DNA from: Kibdelosporangium sp. MJ126-NF4
Lineage (GTDB): Bacteria > Actinomycetota > Actinomycetes > Mycobacteriales > Pseudonocardiaceae
Reading direction: 5' to 3'
DNA length: 64,000 nt
Assembly (NCBI RefSeq): GCF_000826545.1
Contig: NZ_CDME01000007.1
Location: forward strand, 62,001-126,000
The notes beneath the pieces were generated by a model, which worked only from the letters and a program-made list of their open reading frames with translations, was not told where the DNA came from and ran no database searches. Within the stretch, counting starts at the first letter, position 1, and each line of letters begins with the position of its first letter. Made by a program: the position numbers and the translations under genes. Shown here in pieces: positions 45,878-55,213 of this stretch.

Positions 45878-46108
45878 GTGTTGTACCTTCCGGGAGCGGC
45901 TCAGTGCTCGGGTTGCTGGGAGCTGTCGCCCACGTACGTGTTCGTCCCTGCCGTAGCGCGACACTACCTCGTCCTCCATTTCGGCGGACGGCGACCGCGT
46001 GTGGTAGCGATCCCAGTTTCTCGCGGTCACACAGTGGACAAAGCCAGTAGCGGTCCCATGCACTAGTGCGGCTGGTGCACACCTGATCGTTCTGGTACCA
46101 CAGGGATC

Positions 46109-47440
46109 ATGCGAACACCTGTACTGTTACTGACAGCGGCACTCGCGGCCATGGCAGCAACTCCCCTCTCGGCAACAGCCGCGGAAAGCAGCTTCCGCGT
46201 TGTCACCACGGGGCTGGGAAATCCGTACGAGATCGCTATCGGCCAGGACGGATTCCTCTGGGCCACCGAGCGAACCGGACATCGCGTGCTGCGGATCAAC
46301 CCCAGGACAGGGCAACAGCACACAGCGGCGACTGTTGCCGATGCCGTGCACACCGACTGGGGACAGGACGGAGTTCTCGGGATGGCGCTGCATCCGGCGA
46401 GTCCGCACGTCTTCGTGGCCTACACCTACGACGCCGACCCGGGGACGGTGCTGGAACGCAAGACCAAGATCGTCCGGTTCACCAACGCGGACGGCCGGTT
46501 ACATGACGCCACCGACGTGATCACCGGTCTGCCCGGCGAAATCGAGCACCAGGCAGGACGCCTGACGTTCGGGCCCGACCGAAAGCTGTACTTCACGGTC
46601 GGCGACCAAAGCGCGAACCAGGGCAATGAGAAGTGCAAACCCATCCGGGCGCAACAACTCCCGACCGCGGACGAGGTACGGGCGCGGAACTGGACAGCCT
46701 ACAGCGGCAAGGTACTGCGGCTGGAGTTGGACGGCTCGATTCCGATGGACAATCCCGTGCTGGACGGAGTCCGCAGCCACGTCCACAGCTACGGACACCG
46801 CAATCCGCAAGGTCTGGTGTTCGGCCCGACCGGCACCCTGTACTCCAGCGAACACGGACACAAGACCGACGACGAGGTCAACGTCATCAACCGGGGCAAG
46901 GACTACGGCTGGCCCCATGTGGCGGGTTACCGCGACGACAACGCCTACGTGTACGGGAACTGGTCCGCCGCCCCGGACTGCGCTGAGTTGGTCTATGGCG
47001 ACGTGATCCCGCCATCAGTACCGCAAACCAAGGAATCCGAATGGCAGGGCACGTTCGTCGCGCCGATCAAAACCTTCCACACCGTGCCCAGCGACCACGA
47101 CTTCACCGACGAGAAATGCGCGAAGGACAACCTGTACTACCTCTGCTGGCCGACCGTCGCGCCCTCAAGCCTCGACCACACGGGCCGAAGCCTGCTGATG
47201 CCCACCCTGAAGGAAGGCACCGTGTACCAACTGGTGCTCAACCACGACGGCACGAAGGTGACCTCCGTCCGGCCGATGTGGCGAACCGTCAACCGATACC
47301 GGGACACCGCGGTCAGCCCGGACGGCAGGACGGTCTACGTCGCCACTGACAGTTCGGGCAGGGCCAAGGACGCCGACGGCGTGCCCACCACCGCACTGGC
47401 CAATCCCGGCTCCATCCTGGAGTTCACGCTCGCCCCGTAA
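46109..47440 (+). CDS. secreted PQQ-type sugar dehydrogenase-like protein
   Basis: A 443-residue protein with a cleavable signal peptide (MRTPVLLLTAALAAMAATPL, AxA before ESSF) and a six-bladed glucose/sorbosone dehydrogenase propeller: ...PYEIAIGQDGFLWATERTGH, QDGVLGMALHP, YGHRNPQGLVFGP and SEHGHKTDDEVNVI. These are PQQ and calcium-site regions of soluble aldose dehydrogenases. It would oxidise sugars outside the cell if PQQ is available. No PQQ synthesis genes are in the window. It ends at a strong terminator shared with the convergent HAAS gene. Confidence 0.9.
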   Translation: MRTPVLLLTAALAAMAATPLSATAAESSFRVVTTGLGNPYEIAIGQDGFLWATERTGHRVLRINPRTGQQHTAATVADAVHTDWGQDGVLGMALHPASPHVFVAYTYDADPGTVLERKTKIVRFTNADGRLHDATDVITGLPGEIEHQAGRLTFGPDRKLYFTVGDQSANQGNEKCKPIRAQQLPTADEVRARNWTAYSGKVLRLELDGSIPMDNPVLDGVRSHVHSYGHRNPQGLVFGPTGTLYSSEHGHKTDDEVNVINRGKDYGWPHVAGYRDDNAYVYGNWSAAPDCAELVYGDVIPPSVPQTKESEWQGTFVAPIKTFHTVPSDHDFTDEKCAKDNLYYLCWPTVAPSSLDHTGRSLLMPTLKEGTVYQLVLNHDGTKVTSVRPMWRTVNRYRDTAVSPDGRTVYVATDSSGRAKDADGVPTTALANPGSILEFTLAP

Positions 47441-47452
47441 TCCCGGACGAGC

Positions 47453-47492
47453 GGACGCCAGGAGCAGCCCCCGATCGCTGCTCCTGGCGTCC
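47453..47492. terminator. bidirectional intrinsic terminator
   Basis: GGACGCCAGGAGCAGC (47453-47468) pairs perfectly over 16 bp with 47477-47492 around an eight-base loop, exactly between the convergent stops at 47440 and 47499. There is no long T run, as is common in high-GC actinomycetes. Confidence 0.85.
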
Positions 47493-47498
47493 ACGTCC

Positions 47499-48722
47499 TC
47501 ACTTCGTCGGCGTCGGACTCACCGGCGACGACGGGGACGCCGACGGGGACGAAGACGCCGACGGCGGCGTGGGAGACGGTGATGCCTTGGGGATCGCCGC
47601 GCTGAACGGCACACCGGTGGTCTCGCGGCACACCGACTGGTATGGAGTGTAGCTTCCCGGCGCGCCGGGCTCCTGAGTCATCTCGACCCGGGGACGCGGG
47701 AACCGGTTGTCCTCGCCGATATTGTCCTTGCCGCCGTTCGGCGTGTGGCAACCGTAGCGGGTCAGTGCGATCGGTTGCCCCTTCTCGTCGTAGAGGTAGA
47801 CGTCCGTCAGCGGCTTGCCCTCGGCGTCGAACGCGTAGATGTTGTCCACCTCGGCGTTGCCATAGCGCAGTTGCTTGTTGCCGTACTGGTCCGACATCGA
47901 GACGTACGGCATCGAGGTCTGATAGGGCGTCCTGTCACCGGCCAGGCCCACTGTTGCGCCGAAACCGCCGAACAGCCCACCGACCACGACCGCCGACACC
48001 GGGGCGACCATCCACAGCAGACGCCGGTTACCGTGCACCCGTTGCCCGGCCCACACCGCGGCCACACCGACGCCGATCAGGAACGGCAGCAGCAGCACAG
48101 CCTGGCGATGCCGAGCCATCAGCAACAACCCGAACGCCACAAGCACAACCGCGCACACGACCCACCACGCGGGCTTCAGCGTTCCGAGGAACCGCATCGT
48201 CTTCGCCGTGTTCCCCCTCTCCCGCGCCCGGTCCAGAGCCGCCGACAGCCACTTCATCTCCGGCAGTGCCATAACCTGCGCCACGTCGACGCGCAGCAAC
48301 AGCACGACGCTGAGCACGAACAGTGGAGACAGCCATGACAGGTACAGCAGCACGTCCGGGTCGAGCATGGTCCCCGCCATGAAGGCCACCAGTCCTGCCC
48401 AGATGGTGCACAGCACCAGTCCCCACAACGCGATCCGCGGTTGAACGCGGCCCGTCACCGGCTTCTTGACCGTGGTCACGGTCGTTTCCGAGGCTGGCGG
48501 GTAGCCGCCGGACGCACGGAGTTCCGCGGCGTAGCTCTCCGGCGTGCCCAGCCGTTCGATCAGGGCATCGACCCGGGCGCCCGGCCCCACCTCCGCCTCC
48601 AGTTCGGCCAGGTGTGGACGAACGTCCTCAAGGATCTCCTCGACCTCGCTCGAAGGCAGGTCGGCGAGCGAGGTGCGGACACGCGCCAGATACACCCGCA
48701 CCGCGGTCGGCTTGTCACTCAT
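47499..48722 (-). CDS. HAAS-domain multi-pass membrane protein
   Basis: This 407-residue protein begins with a helical HAAS/DUF1700-type domain (VRVYLARVRTSLADLPSSEV, LIERLGTPESYAAELRA). Then come five hydrophobic helices between about residues 95 and 265, an outside domain of about 100 residues, and a Ser/Pro-rich C-terminal tail (about 370-407). HAAS proteins are commonly paired with a PadR regulator, as here, and are thought to be envelope-stress or antibiotic-response partners. Its ATG overlaps the PadR stop. Confidence 0.85.
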   Translation of the reverse strand: MSDKPTAVRVYLARVRTSLADLPSSEVEEILEDVRPHLAELEAEVGPGARVDALIERLGTPESYAAELRASGGYPPASETTVTTVKKPVTGRVQPRIALWGLVLCTIWAGLVAFMAGTMLDPDVLLYLSWLSPLFVLSVVLLLRVDVAQVMALPEMKWLSAALDRARERGNTAKTMRFLGTLKPAWWVVCAVVLVAFGLLLMARHRQAVLLLPFLIGVGVAAVWAGQRVHGNRRLLWMVAPVSAVVVGGLFGGFGATVGLAGDRTPYQTSMPYVSMSDQYGNKQLRYGNAEVDNIYAFDAEGKPLTDVYLYDEKGQPIALTRYGCHTPNGGKDNIGEDNRFPRPRVEMTQEPGAPGSYTPYQSVCRETTGVPFSAAIPKASPSPTPPSASSSPSASPSSPVSPTPTK

Positions 48723-49042
48723 GCTGCCTCTCCCAAAAGCAAGTTCATCGTCGAAGCGAAACTCAGCCAGGTCTTTCCTGACTCCGCCAGCCGGAGCCTG
48801 CCTGTCTCGTTCAGGCTGTAGTACTTGCGGTGCGGCCCCTCTTCACTGGGCACCACATACGAAGTGAGCAAACCGGCCTTGTACATGCGACGCAGCGTCC
48901 CGTACACGGAGGCATCCCCCACTTCGTCCAGCCCCGCCATCCGAAGTCTTCGCAGGACGTCGTAGCCATACCCGTCCTCTTCCCGCAGCACTGCGAGAAC
49001 GGCGAGATCGAGCACGCCTTTGAGCAGTTGACTGATCTCCAC
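48719..49042 (-). CDS. PadR-family transcriptional regulator
   Basis: A 107-residue winged-helix protein: LLKGVLDLAVLAVLREEDGY, GYDVLRRLRMAGLDEVGDAS, VYGTLRRMYKAGLLTSYVVP, then EGPHRKYYSLNETGR. All are standard PadR signatures. I chose the GTG at 49042 with GGAGGG just upstream. The frame continues far upstream only as an artefact. It is the first gene of the PadR/HAAS pair and probably represses it. Confidence 0.92.
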   Translation of the reverse strand: MEISQLLKGVLDLAVLAVLREEDGYGYDVLRRLRMAGLDEVGDASVYGTLRRMYKAGLLTSYVVPSEEGPHRKYYSLNETGRLRLAESGKTWLSFASTMNLLLGEAA

Positions 49043-49156
49043 TCCACCCTCCAGTCTTACGCGGCGAACACTACCACGCATAGCGCAGTAGTGTGCACAG
49101 CGGAGGCCAGTGCCGGTTTCGGGACCGCTCCCAGCGGGGCAGGTGACGATGGGCGC

Positions 49157-50560
49157 ATGTACTACCCGACGCCTGAGCCACAGCCGGAATCGATGCCGGA
49201 GCCGGAGCTGGTGCGACACGACCGGCTGGCGGTCGCCATCGGCAACGCCTCCCTGCTGGGCGTCGGGTATCTGTTGCTGGGGCGGCGGGCGTGGGCGGCC
49301 GTCACAGCGCTGGTCACGATCGCGCTGGGGGTGCTGCTCGGGACCGCGGTGCCGGGAGTGTGGTTCGAGGTTCTCTTCCTGGTGTGGTGGGCTGCTCTCA
49401 TCACGCACGGGTGGCATCTCGCGGGGAAACCGGCCCAACCGGCAGCTGTGCGACGGCCGAGGGCGATCGCCCTGCTCATCACGGTTCCGGTGCTGGTGGG
49501 CATCGGGTACGTGCGCTTCGACGCGGCACGCGTCGAGAACGCCATCACCGAGGCACGCGACAGCGGAGACTGCGGGAAAGCGCAGTCCGCTGTGGACAAA
49601 GTGTGGTTCGGCCACTACGTCGTGGACGGCCCGATGGCGGTTCGCAGTGAGCGGACCGCCCAGGCGTGCGCCCGCTTGCGGGAGACCGGGACGGAGCTCA
49701 CCAACGCGGCATCGGCACGTGACGCCAGTGGCTTGGAGTCGAGTTACCACGAACTCAGCGCGGTGCTCACCGACCTGCCCGGCCACGACAGGATGGTCGG
49801 CACTGTCCTCGACCGTTTCCTCGGCAGCCTGTCCGGCCGCACTCCCTGCGATATCGCCGAACTCACCGACTGGCTGCGGCAACGGCCGCCGAGCAACAAC
49901 CTGCTCGACCGGTCGGCTGATGTCGTGCCGAAGGTCGCACCGGCAGCACTCGTCAGCTGCGGGGAGGAGCGGGCCGGCAGCAGTGACTGGACCGCAGCGA
50001 AGGCGCGTTACCAGCAACTACTGGACCAGTATCCCGGCCACGAGCTCACCGCCAAGGCGCAGGAAGGCGTCAAGCAGGCCACCCAGGCACTGGAACTCAG
50101 AAACCTCGTCGCCCTGGGCGAGAACTACTGCAAGACACCGGCGATCTACAGCGCCGCGGCCCCGTACACGAAGGGAGCCACGAACCGCGCGGTCATCCAC
50201 CACCCCGGCGACATCGGTGATGAGGACATCGCGAGGCTGCCCGCCGAATGGCGAGCGGACAACACTCAGGCCGTGCTGGTCGTCTGCATCGGCCAACGGG
50301 ACTCCGGTGCCCCGATCCGGACGTGTCGATATCGGGCCGAGGATGACGGCCGGGTGCGGAACGTGACGTTCAGCAAGATGGCGTATCCCGTCAAGGCCTA
50401 CGAGTTGCGGACCGGCAACCTCGTGATCGACACCAGAGTGGAGATCGGCGGCGCGGTCTGCCCGCCCACCATCACCCTCTTCGGTGACAGCGACCGGCTG
50501 CTCGCCGAACCGACAGACGCGGACATTCGCGCGGCCTTCGCCCCGGTGTTCACGTCGTGA
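49157..50560 (+). CDS. membrane protein with soluble TPR-like region
   Basis: A 467-residue protein with a Pro/Glu-rich start, three hydrophobic segments (about residues 31-110: LAVAIGNASLLGVGYLLLG; WAAVTALVTIALGVLLG; AIALLITVPVLVGIGYV), and a long soluble part with helical repeats (YQQLLDQYPGHELTAKAQEG). I do not recognise a family for the C-terminal half. The ATG at 49157 is chosen because the upstream frame overlaps the divergent PadR gene. It stands alone between divergent and convergent neighbours. Confidence 0.7.
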   Translation: MYYPTPEPQPESMPEPELVRHDRLAVAIGNASLLGVGYLLLGRRAWAAVTALVTIALGVLLGTAVPGVWFEVLFLVWWAALITHGWHLAGKPAQPAAVRRPRAIALLITVPVLVGIGYVRFDAARVENAITEARDSGDCGKAQSAVDKVWFGHYVVDGPMAVRSERTAQACARLRETGTELTNAASARDASGLESSYHELSAVLTDLPGHDRMVGTVLDRFLGSLSGRTPCDIAELTDWLRQRPPSNNLLDRSADVVPKVAPAALVSCGEERAGSSDWTAAKARYQQLLDQYPGHELTAKAQEGVKQATQALELRNLVALGENYCKTPAIYSAAAPYTKGATNRAVIHHPGDIGDEDIARLPAEWRADNTQAVLVVCIGQRDSGAPIRTCRYRAEDDGRVRNVTFSKMAYPVKAYELRTGNLVIDTRVEIGGAVCPPTITLFGDSDRLLAEPTDADIRAAFAPVFTS

Positions 50561-50575
50561 CGAGTTGGCAGCCGG

Positions 50576-51250
50576 TCAGGCCGTCCCGGTTCCGGCGAGA
50601 ATGGTCAGGCCATAGGTGGCCAGAACCCGGTTGACCGGCAGGAAGTAGGAAGTGCCGCCGCTGGTGCAGTTCCCGGTGGCGCCGACCAGCACACCCTGCG
50701 CCTGCGTGCCACTGACGAACGGCCCACCGGTGTCACCGGGCTCCGCACAGACATTCGTCCGGGTCAGGCCGTGCAAAGAACCTTCAGGAAAGGTGACCGT
50801 CTGGTTCTTGCCCTGAATCACCCCACACCGCCAGCCACTGGTCGCACCGTACTTGCACACCGAGGCACCCACCGGCGCCTCAACCGAACCGGTGACCGTC
50901 ACCCGACTGTCCACGGGCGGGATCGACCCGACCAACCGCCAGTCGACGGTGTTGGTCACCCGGATGACAATCGCGCCGGTCGGCGGAGTCGGCGCCCCGG
51001 AAACCACACCGACCACACGGCCCGCACTGCGAACAGTGTCACCGGGCCTGCCACAAGCGGTACTGGCGATCAAATAGCCGGTACTGCCACCCACCGCGGC
51101 AAACCCGGCAGTGCACCGGTATGAACTACCGGTCTCCAACGGACTCCCACCGCCGAGCGGCGCGGGAACACGGGCCTGGGCGGCAGGCGGGACAACGAGC
51201 CAGAAGACCAGGAACAACCCGAGCAGGCAACGGAATCGGGGCAGTGTCAT
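50576..51250 (-). CDS. secreted S1-fold protein lacking the catalytic triad (pseudoprotease)
   Basis: This 224-residue protein has a signal peptide (LLGLFLVFWLVVPPAAQA) and aligns by eye with streptogrisin-type S1 proteases in Cys pattern and in the C-terminal GLTRTNVCAEPGDTGGPFVS block. All three catalytic positions appear changed. The expected TAGHC is STAC-like without His, the strand that carries Asp reads TGAIVIRV, and GDSGG is GDTGG with Thr174. The prodomain of streptogrisins is also absent. GGAGG lies five bases before the ATG. It may bind ligands or peptides outside the cell rather than cut them. Confidence 0.8.
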   Translation of the reverse strand: MTLPRFRCLLGLFLVFWLVVPPAAQARVPAPLGGGSPLETGSSYRCTAGFAAVGGSTGYLIASTACGRPGDTVRSAGRVVGVVSGAPTPPTGAIVIRVTNTVDWRLVGSIPPVDSRVTVTGSVEAPVGASVCKYGATSGWRCGVIQGKNQTVTFPEGSLHGLTRTNVCAEPGDTGGPFVSGTQAQGVLVGATGNCTSGGTSYFLPVNRVLATYGLTILAGTGTA

Positions 51251-51351
51251 GGAATCCTCCGGCGGCCAAGGAAGTCCTCCGATCGTAACCAGCCCAGACC
51301 CCGCTGCCCAGCACAAAGTTTCACCTGTCCCCCGCGCGGGCCGATCGACGT

Positions 51352-52728
51352 CTACGGGGTGGGGCGCGGGTGGTTCGACGGCCGGAACTCGACGAACGAG
51401 GGCACCACGGCCACATCGCCATGTGGGTAGTCGTACACGTTGTGGTACTTCGGACCGAAGCGCCCCGCTTCGGTGTTCAACCGGCCCGGGCTCGTGCCCG
51501 GCCAACGGCCGGTGTCGATGCGGGTGAGCAGGCTCCGCAGCACCACGATCTCCTCGGCTGCGGTGAACGCGCAGTGACTGCCACGGTCGGAGTACACCTG
51601 CCGCAGGCGGTTCGGGTCGTCGACCCGCGAGGCGTACCACCGTTCGTTCTCCGGCAGCGCGCCACCGTCGCCGGTGTTGTGCAAGGTGATCACCGGCGTG
51701 GGCGCCGTACCCCTCGCGACAATGTTGCGGTACATAGAGGACACTGCGTTCGGGTCCGGCGCGATTCGGGGTGCCGCCGCGAGCGCGGCCAGGTCGGCGT
51801 GCAGCGACGCGCCGGGCGCGGCCTGATAGGCCTGCTGCACGAGATCACGTTCGGTCGACCGGGCCAGTTGCCGCGTGTAGTCCACGCCCACGTTCCACGA
51901 CGGATTCCCCCCGACGCGGCGTTCGAGGTCCGCACGGCCGTTCGGGCCGAACGTGTACACGTGTGCGCCCTCGATGAGGGCCGCCTGCTGGTTCAGTCGG
52001 GCGGCCAGTTCGGTCGGCCTGGCCTGGACGGCCGAGTTCCAGCTGATCACGTTGCCGATCGCGCCGACCAGCGCCAGCTTCGCCCTGCCCTCGGGGGTGG
52101 TCTGGGCCTTCCCGACCGCCTGCAGCAACGCGTCCGTGCTGGCCCGCGGGTCACGCGGCCGGACGAGGTCGATCTCCTGCCCCGGTTCGGCGAGCAGCGT
52201 CCTGACGGCGAAGTTGACGTCCAGCATCACGTTCCACGTGCCGTAGAGATCCAACGGGCCGCACATCGCCGCCGCGCCCGCGAACCGCTGTGGATACCGC
52301 TCGACCAAGAGAGTGCTGATCCCCGCGCCCATCGACGAACCGGTCGCGATCGTGCGACGCGGTGTGCCGACGTTCTTGGTGAAGAAGTCCAGCAGTGCGA
52401 TCTGGTCCTTCATGCCTTGCTCGACCGCGAAGCCATAGCGGCCGGTGAAGTCCGAAGCTGCCAGCGCGTAGCCGTGGTCAAGCAGCCATTTCTCCGTTTC
52501 CGGCCGGTTGGCCAGCCCGATCCCCTCCTTGATGTCCTCGGTGTAATACGGGTGGCTGAACAACATCAGCGTCCCGTTCCACCGCTGCGGCACCTTGATC
52601 AGGTATCGGGCACCGTCGATGCTGCCGGACAGGTCGCGCCAGCCTGGAAGAGACGCCGTCCCGGCGGTCGTCACCCCGGCCATCAGACCGCCGACGATGA
52701 GCAGCAAAGCCAAACCTCGCCTGATCAC
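51352..52728 (-). CDS. secreted alpha/beta hydrolase
   Basis: A 458-residue protein with an N-terminal signal sequence (VIRRGLALLLIVGGLMAGVT) and an alpha/beta-hydrolase domain. The nucleophile elbow is GSSMGAG near residue 155, the late acid is in HNTGDGGALP, and the catalytic His is in DRGSHCAFTAAEE. The region between is unusually long. The frame extends to 52860, but the GTG at 52728 has AAAGGAG eight bases upstream. The substrate is unknown, with a peptidase, esterase or polymer hydrolase all possible. Confidence 0.8.
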   Translation of the reverse strand: MIRRGLALLLIVGGLMAGVTTAGTASLPGWRDLSGSIDGARYLIKVPQRWNGTLMLFSHPYYTEDIKEGIGLANRPETEKWLLDHGYALAASDFTGRYGFAVEQGMKDQIALLDFFTKNVGTPRRTIATGSSMGAGISTLLVERYPQRFAGAAAMCGPLDLYGTWNVMLDVNFAVRTLLAEPGQEIDLVRPRDPRASTDALLQAVGKAQTTPEGRAKLALVGAIGNVISWNSAVQARPTELAARLNQQAALIEGAHVYTFGPNGRADLERRVGGNPSWNVGVDYTRQLARSTERDLVQQAYQAAPGASLHADLAALAAAPRIAPDPNAVSSMYRNIVARGTAPTPVITLHNTGDGGALPENERWYASRVDDPNRLRQVYSDRGSHCAFTAAEEIVVLRSLLTRIDTGRWPGTSPGRLNTEAGRFGPKYHNVYDYPHGDVAVVPSFVEFRPSNHPRPTP

Positions 52729-52885
52729 GTCGCGGACTCCTTTGCGTGGACATCGGTTCTGAGCACAAGGAGGAGTATATGTGACTAAACAGTCACATAT
52801 CAAGGATCGGTCGCGTGCCACGGCGACGACGTCCCCAGCGGTGTAGTCGATGAACCGCACCCCGACGGCCTCGGCGTGCTCTCGC

Positions 52886-52930
52886 TTGGCACTGGGTAAT
52901 TTGGCACTGGGTAATTTGGCACTGGGTAAT
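52886..52930. repeat. three tandem 15-bp repeats
   Basis: TTGGCACTGGGTAAT occurs three times in perfect tandem, ending eight bases before the GTG start of the P-loop gene. In coding high-GC DNA this is conspicuous. It could be a strand-slippage tract, an operator array or part of the leader. No ribosome site is visible between the last unit and the start codon. Confidence 0.9.
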
Positions 52931-52938
52931 CTCGTGCC

Positions 52939-53490
52939 GTGACTCCGACACCTGCCAGCCCTACAAGGATCCTGGTCTATGGCGTGACCGGCTCCGGCAA
53001 GACGACACTCGCCGGGCGGATCGGCAAGCGCTTGGGGCTGCCGTGGTACTCGGTTGATGATCTGACGTGGGAACCCGGCTGGGTTCAGGTTCCGGCCGAG
53101 GTCCAGCGCGCACGGATCGCGGCGATCTGCGGCCGAAGTGAGTGGGTGCTCGACACGGCGTACGGCGCATGGCGTGACATCCCCCTAGCTGCAGCCGACC
53201 TCGTGATATGTCTCGACTTTCCGCGATGGGTGTCGCTGGGACGCCTGGTCAGGCGAAGCGCGATGCGGGTGGTAACTCGAGCGCGTGTTTGCAACGGTAA
53301 CCGCGAGTCGATCAAGTCGCTGTGTTCGACGGACTCCATCATCGTGTGGCACTTCAAGTCCTTCAAGCGCAAGCAGCAGCGAATGCGGCAGTGGCATGCC
53401 GATCCGCAGGGTCCCAGGGTCTTGCTGTTCCGCTCGCCTTCGGCGGTGACCACATGGCTCCATGGTCTCCAACGAGGAGATGCCCGGTAG
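52939..53490 (+). CDS. adenylate-kinase-like P-loop NTPase
   Basis: A 183-residue protein with Walker A GVTGSGKTTLAG at residues 15-26, a DDLTWEPGW segment and a VLDTAYGAW strand. This pattern is seen in the topology-modulation/FlaR-like adenylate kinase group, followed by a basic helix rich in Lys/Arg (FKSFKRKQQRMRQW). It probably transfers phosphate to a small substrate, but the target is not known. It starts at a GTG immediately after a tandem repeat and appears to be monocistronic. Confidence 0.78.
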   Translation: MTPTPASPTRILVYGVTGSGKTTLAGRIGKRLGLPWYSVDDLTWEPGWVQVPAEVQRARIAAICGRSEWVLDTAYGAWRDIPLAAADLVICLDFPRWVSLGRLVRRSAMRVVTRARVCNGNRESIKSLCSTDSIIVWHFKSFKRKQQRMRQWHADPQGPRVLLFRSPSAVTTWLHGLQRGDAR

Positions 53491-53687
53491 GGACCTGTCC
53501 GCGTTGACTCGCCCAGCAGTCGAGCGCATTTCGGGCATGCCAAAGTGGACGGACGTGCCCCGGGCAGCCGGGTCGGCGGCGTGGCAGTGCGTTCGCCTGT
53601 GAGAGAGTCGCTGTCATGACATCGGTCGATGATTTGAAGTAGCGGCAGACCTTCTCCGGCTTCGCTGAACTTGACTGCGGTGCGCCG

Positions 53688-55079
53688 CTACGAAGGGCGA
53701 GCGTGTGCCGATTCGGTGTGGATGGCCCGTGCGACCGCATCCGCTGCGGCTTCGCCCGATCGCACCGCACCCTCGATGTAGCCGTACCAGCGTGGCGAGG
53801 TTTCTGTTCCTGCCCAATGGATTCGGCCGACAGGTGTGCGCAGTGCGGGGCCGAGTTGAGTCCAGGCGCCCGGTGGGAACACCGCCGAGTAGGCGCCCCG
53901 GGTGAACGTTTCCTCGTTCCAGTTTCGTTCGACGAAGTTCACTGGTGTTGCGGCCTGCGGCCCGAACAGGCGGGCCAAGGCGTCGAGAAGGAGTGCCCGG
54001 CGGTCGGCAGAAGAGTGGGTGGCGAGGTTTCGGGCGGTTGCGCCGTTGACGAAGCCGATCAGTACGCCGCGTCGGCCGGACTGCGGGCTGCTGTCGACGG
54101 TCAGTGCGATCGGGCCGCGCAGACTGAGGGCGGCGCCGCTGAGACCCGCCAGCCGCCAGAACGGTTCTGGATATGTGGCGACGCATTTGATCACGCTGCC
54201 CATGGGCAGTCGCTGCAGCAGGTTGTCGCGTGCGGCCGGTAGCGGTGGATGGTAGGCGATCCGGGCCGCGAGCGGGGGAGCAACCGCGACCACCGCGTGA
54301 CCGGCCCGCCACGCGGCTCCGTCGTCGACGGTCACCACGACACCGGAATCGCCGTGCTCGATCCGTCGAACCGGTGCATTGAGCCGCAGGGCAGTGCCCA
54401 GCTGCTCAGCGAGCTTGGTGGCGAGACCGTATGCCCCGCCGTCCAACCGGTCTTGTTGCGCGCCGCCTTCGAAGTCGGTCAACGCCGACAGGCCGCCACC
54501 GGCCTTCACATAGAACAGGGCGTGCAACAGCGACAGTTCACTCGGTTCACAGGCCCAGATAGCCTGGCAGGCACGGGCGAGGAATCGGTGTCCGCCCCGA
54601 GTCCTTGCGGTACGGTCGATCCAGGACTGCAGGGTTTGCCCGTCGAGCGCGGTCGCATTCGGGCTACGCCACGGTGCTTCGGTGTCGACGGTGCGGGCGA
54701 GCCGGTCAAGGCGAGCCTGGGCCTGCGCGACATCCAGCAGCGTCAACGGGTTGAGTTTTGGCACCATGCCACGAAACCTTCGCAACTGTCCGGTCTCGGT
54801 CTCGAGCACGTTCGCGCCCGCCGTGTGCGTGGGGAAGGTGGCCACACCGAGCTCCGCGGCCAGTGCGTACACCTGGTCCTGACCCGGTCCGATGAACTGG
54901 CCACCGAGGTCGACAGTCTCGCTGTCGACCTCGATGCCGACCGTGCGGCCACCAACTTGATGACAGGCTTCAAGGAGAAGGACTTCAACTCCGCGACGAC
55001 GGAGGCGATGGGCGCACACGAGACCAGCCATACCGGCGCCGATCACGACAACATCGATGTCAGGATGATGGTGGGACAC
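53688..55079 (-). CDS. flavin amine oxidase-like protein
   Basis: This 463-residue protein has the FAD-binding start VVVIGAGMAGLVCAHRLRRR and LLEACHQVGGRTVG. The C-terminal WAGTETSPRWYGYIEGAVRSG carries the conserved second FAD motif. It resembles monoamine/polyamine oxidases, but the amine-site aromatics cannot be mapped with certainty. There is no signal peptide. The 197 bp between it and the P-loop gene contains no gene that I can support. Confidence 0.88.
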   Translation of the reverse strand: MSHHHPDIDVVVIGAGMAGLVCAHRLRRRGVEVLLLEACHQVGGRTVGIEVDSETVDLGGQFIGPGQDQVYALAAELGVATFPTHTAGANVLETETGQLRRFRGMVPKLNPLTLLDVAQAQARLDRLARTVDTEAPWRSPNATALDGQTLQSWIDRTARTRGGHRFLARACQAIWACEPSELSLLHALFYVKAGGGLSALTDFEGGAQQDRLDGGAYGLATKLAEQLGTALRLNAPVRRIEHGDSGVVVTVDDGAAWRAGHAVVAVAPPLAARIAYHPPLPAARDNLLQRLPMGSVIKCVATYPEPFWRLAGLSGAALSLRGPIALTVDSSPQSGRRGVLIGFVNGATARNLATHSSADRRALLLDALARLFGPQAATPVNFVERNWNEETFTRGAYSAVFPPGAWTQLGPALRTPVGRIHWAGTETSPRWYGYIEGAVRSGEAAADAVARAIHTESAHARPS

Positions 55080-55213
55080 TTGACCTCCGGGGTGTCAGGC
55101 GTGTTCGCGACGAGACGAACACGCCAGCGCACCCACCTACCACCACGGCGCTGACTTTGGATTCACTTGTGCGCTGATCATTCCCGTCCACTGCCGCGGG
55201 TGTCAACCAGTGG

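Noticed and set aside
52886..52930. CRISPR array
   Set aside because: Three contiguous 15-bp units have no spacers, and no cas genes are present. It is a simple tandem repeat.
53491..53687. Possible small gene or gene remnant between the P-loop and amine-oxidase genes
   Set aside because: Only very short frames occur (for example eight codons from 53617), with no family similarity that can be supported by eye.
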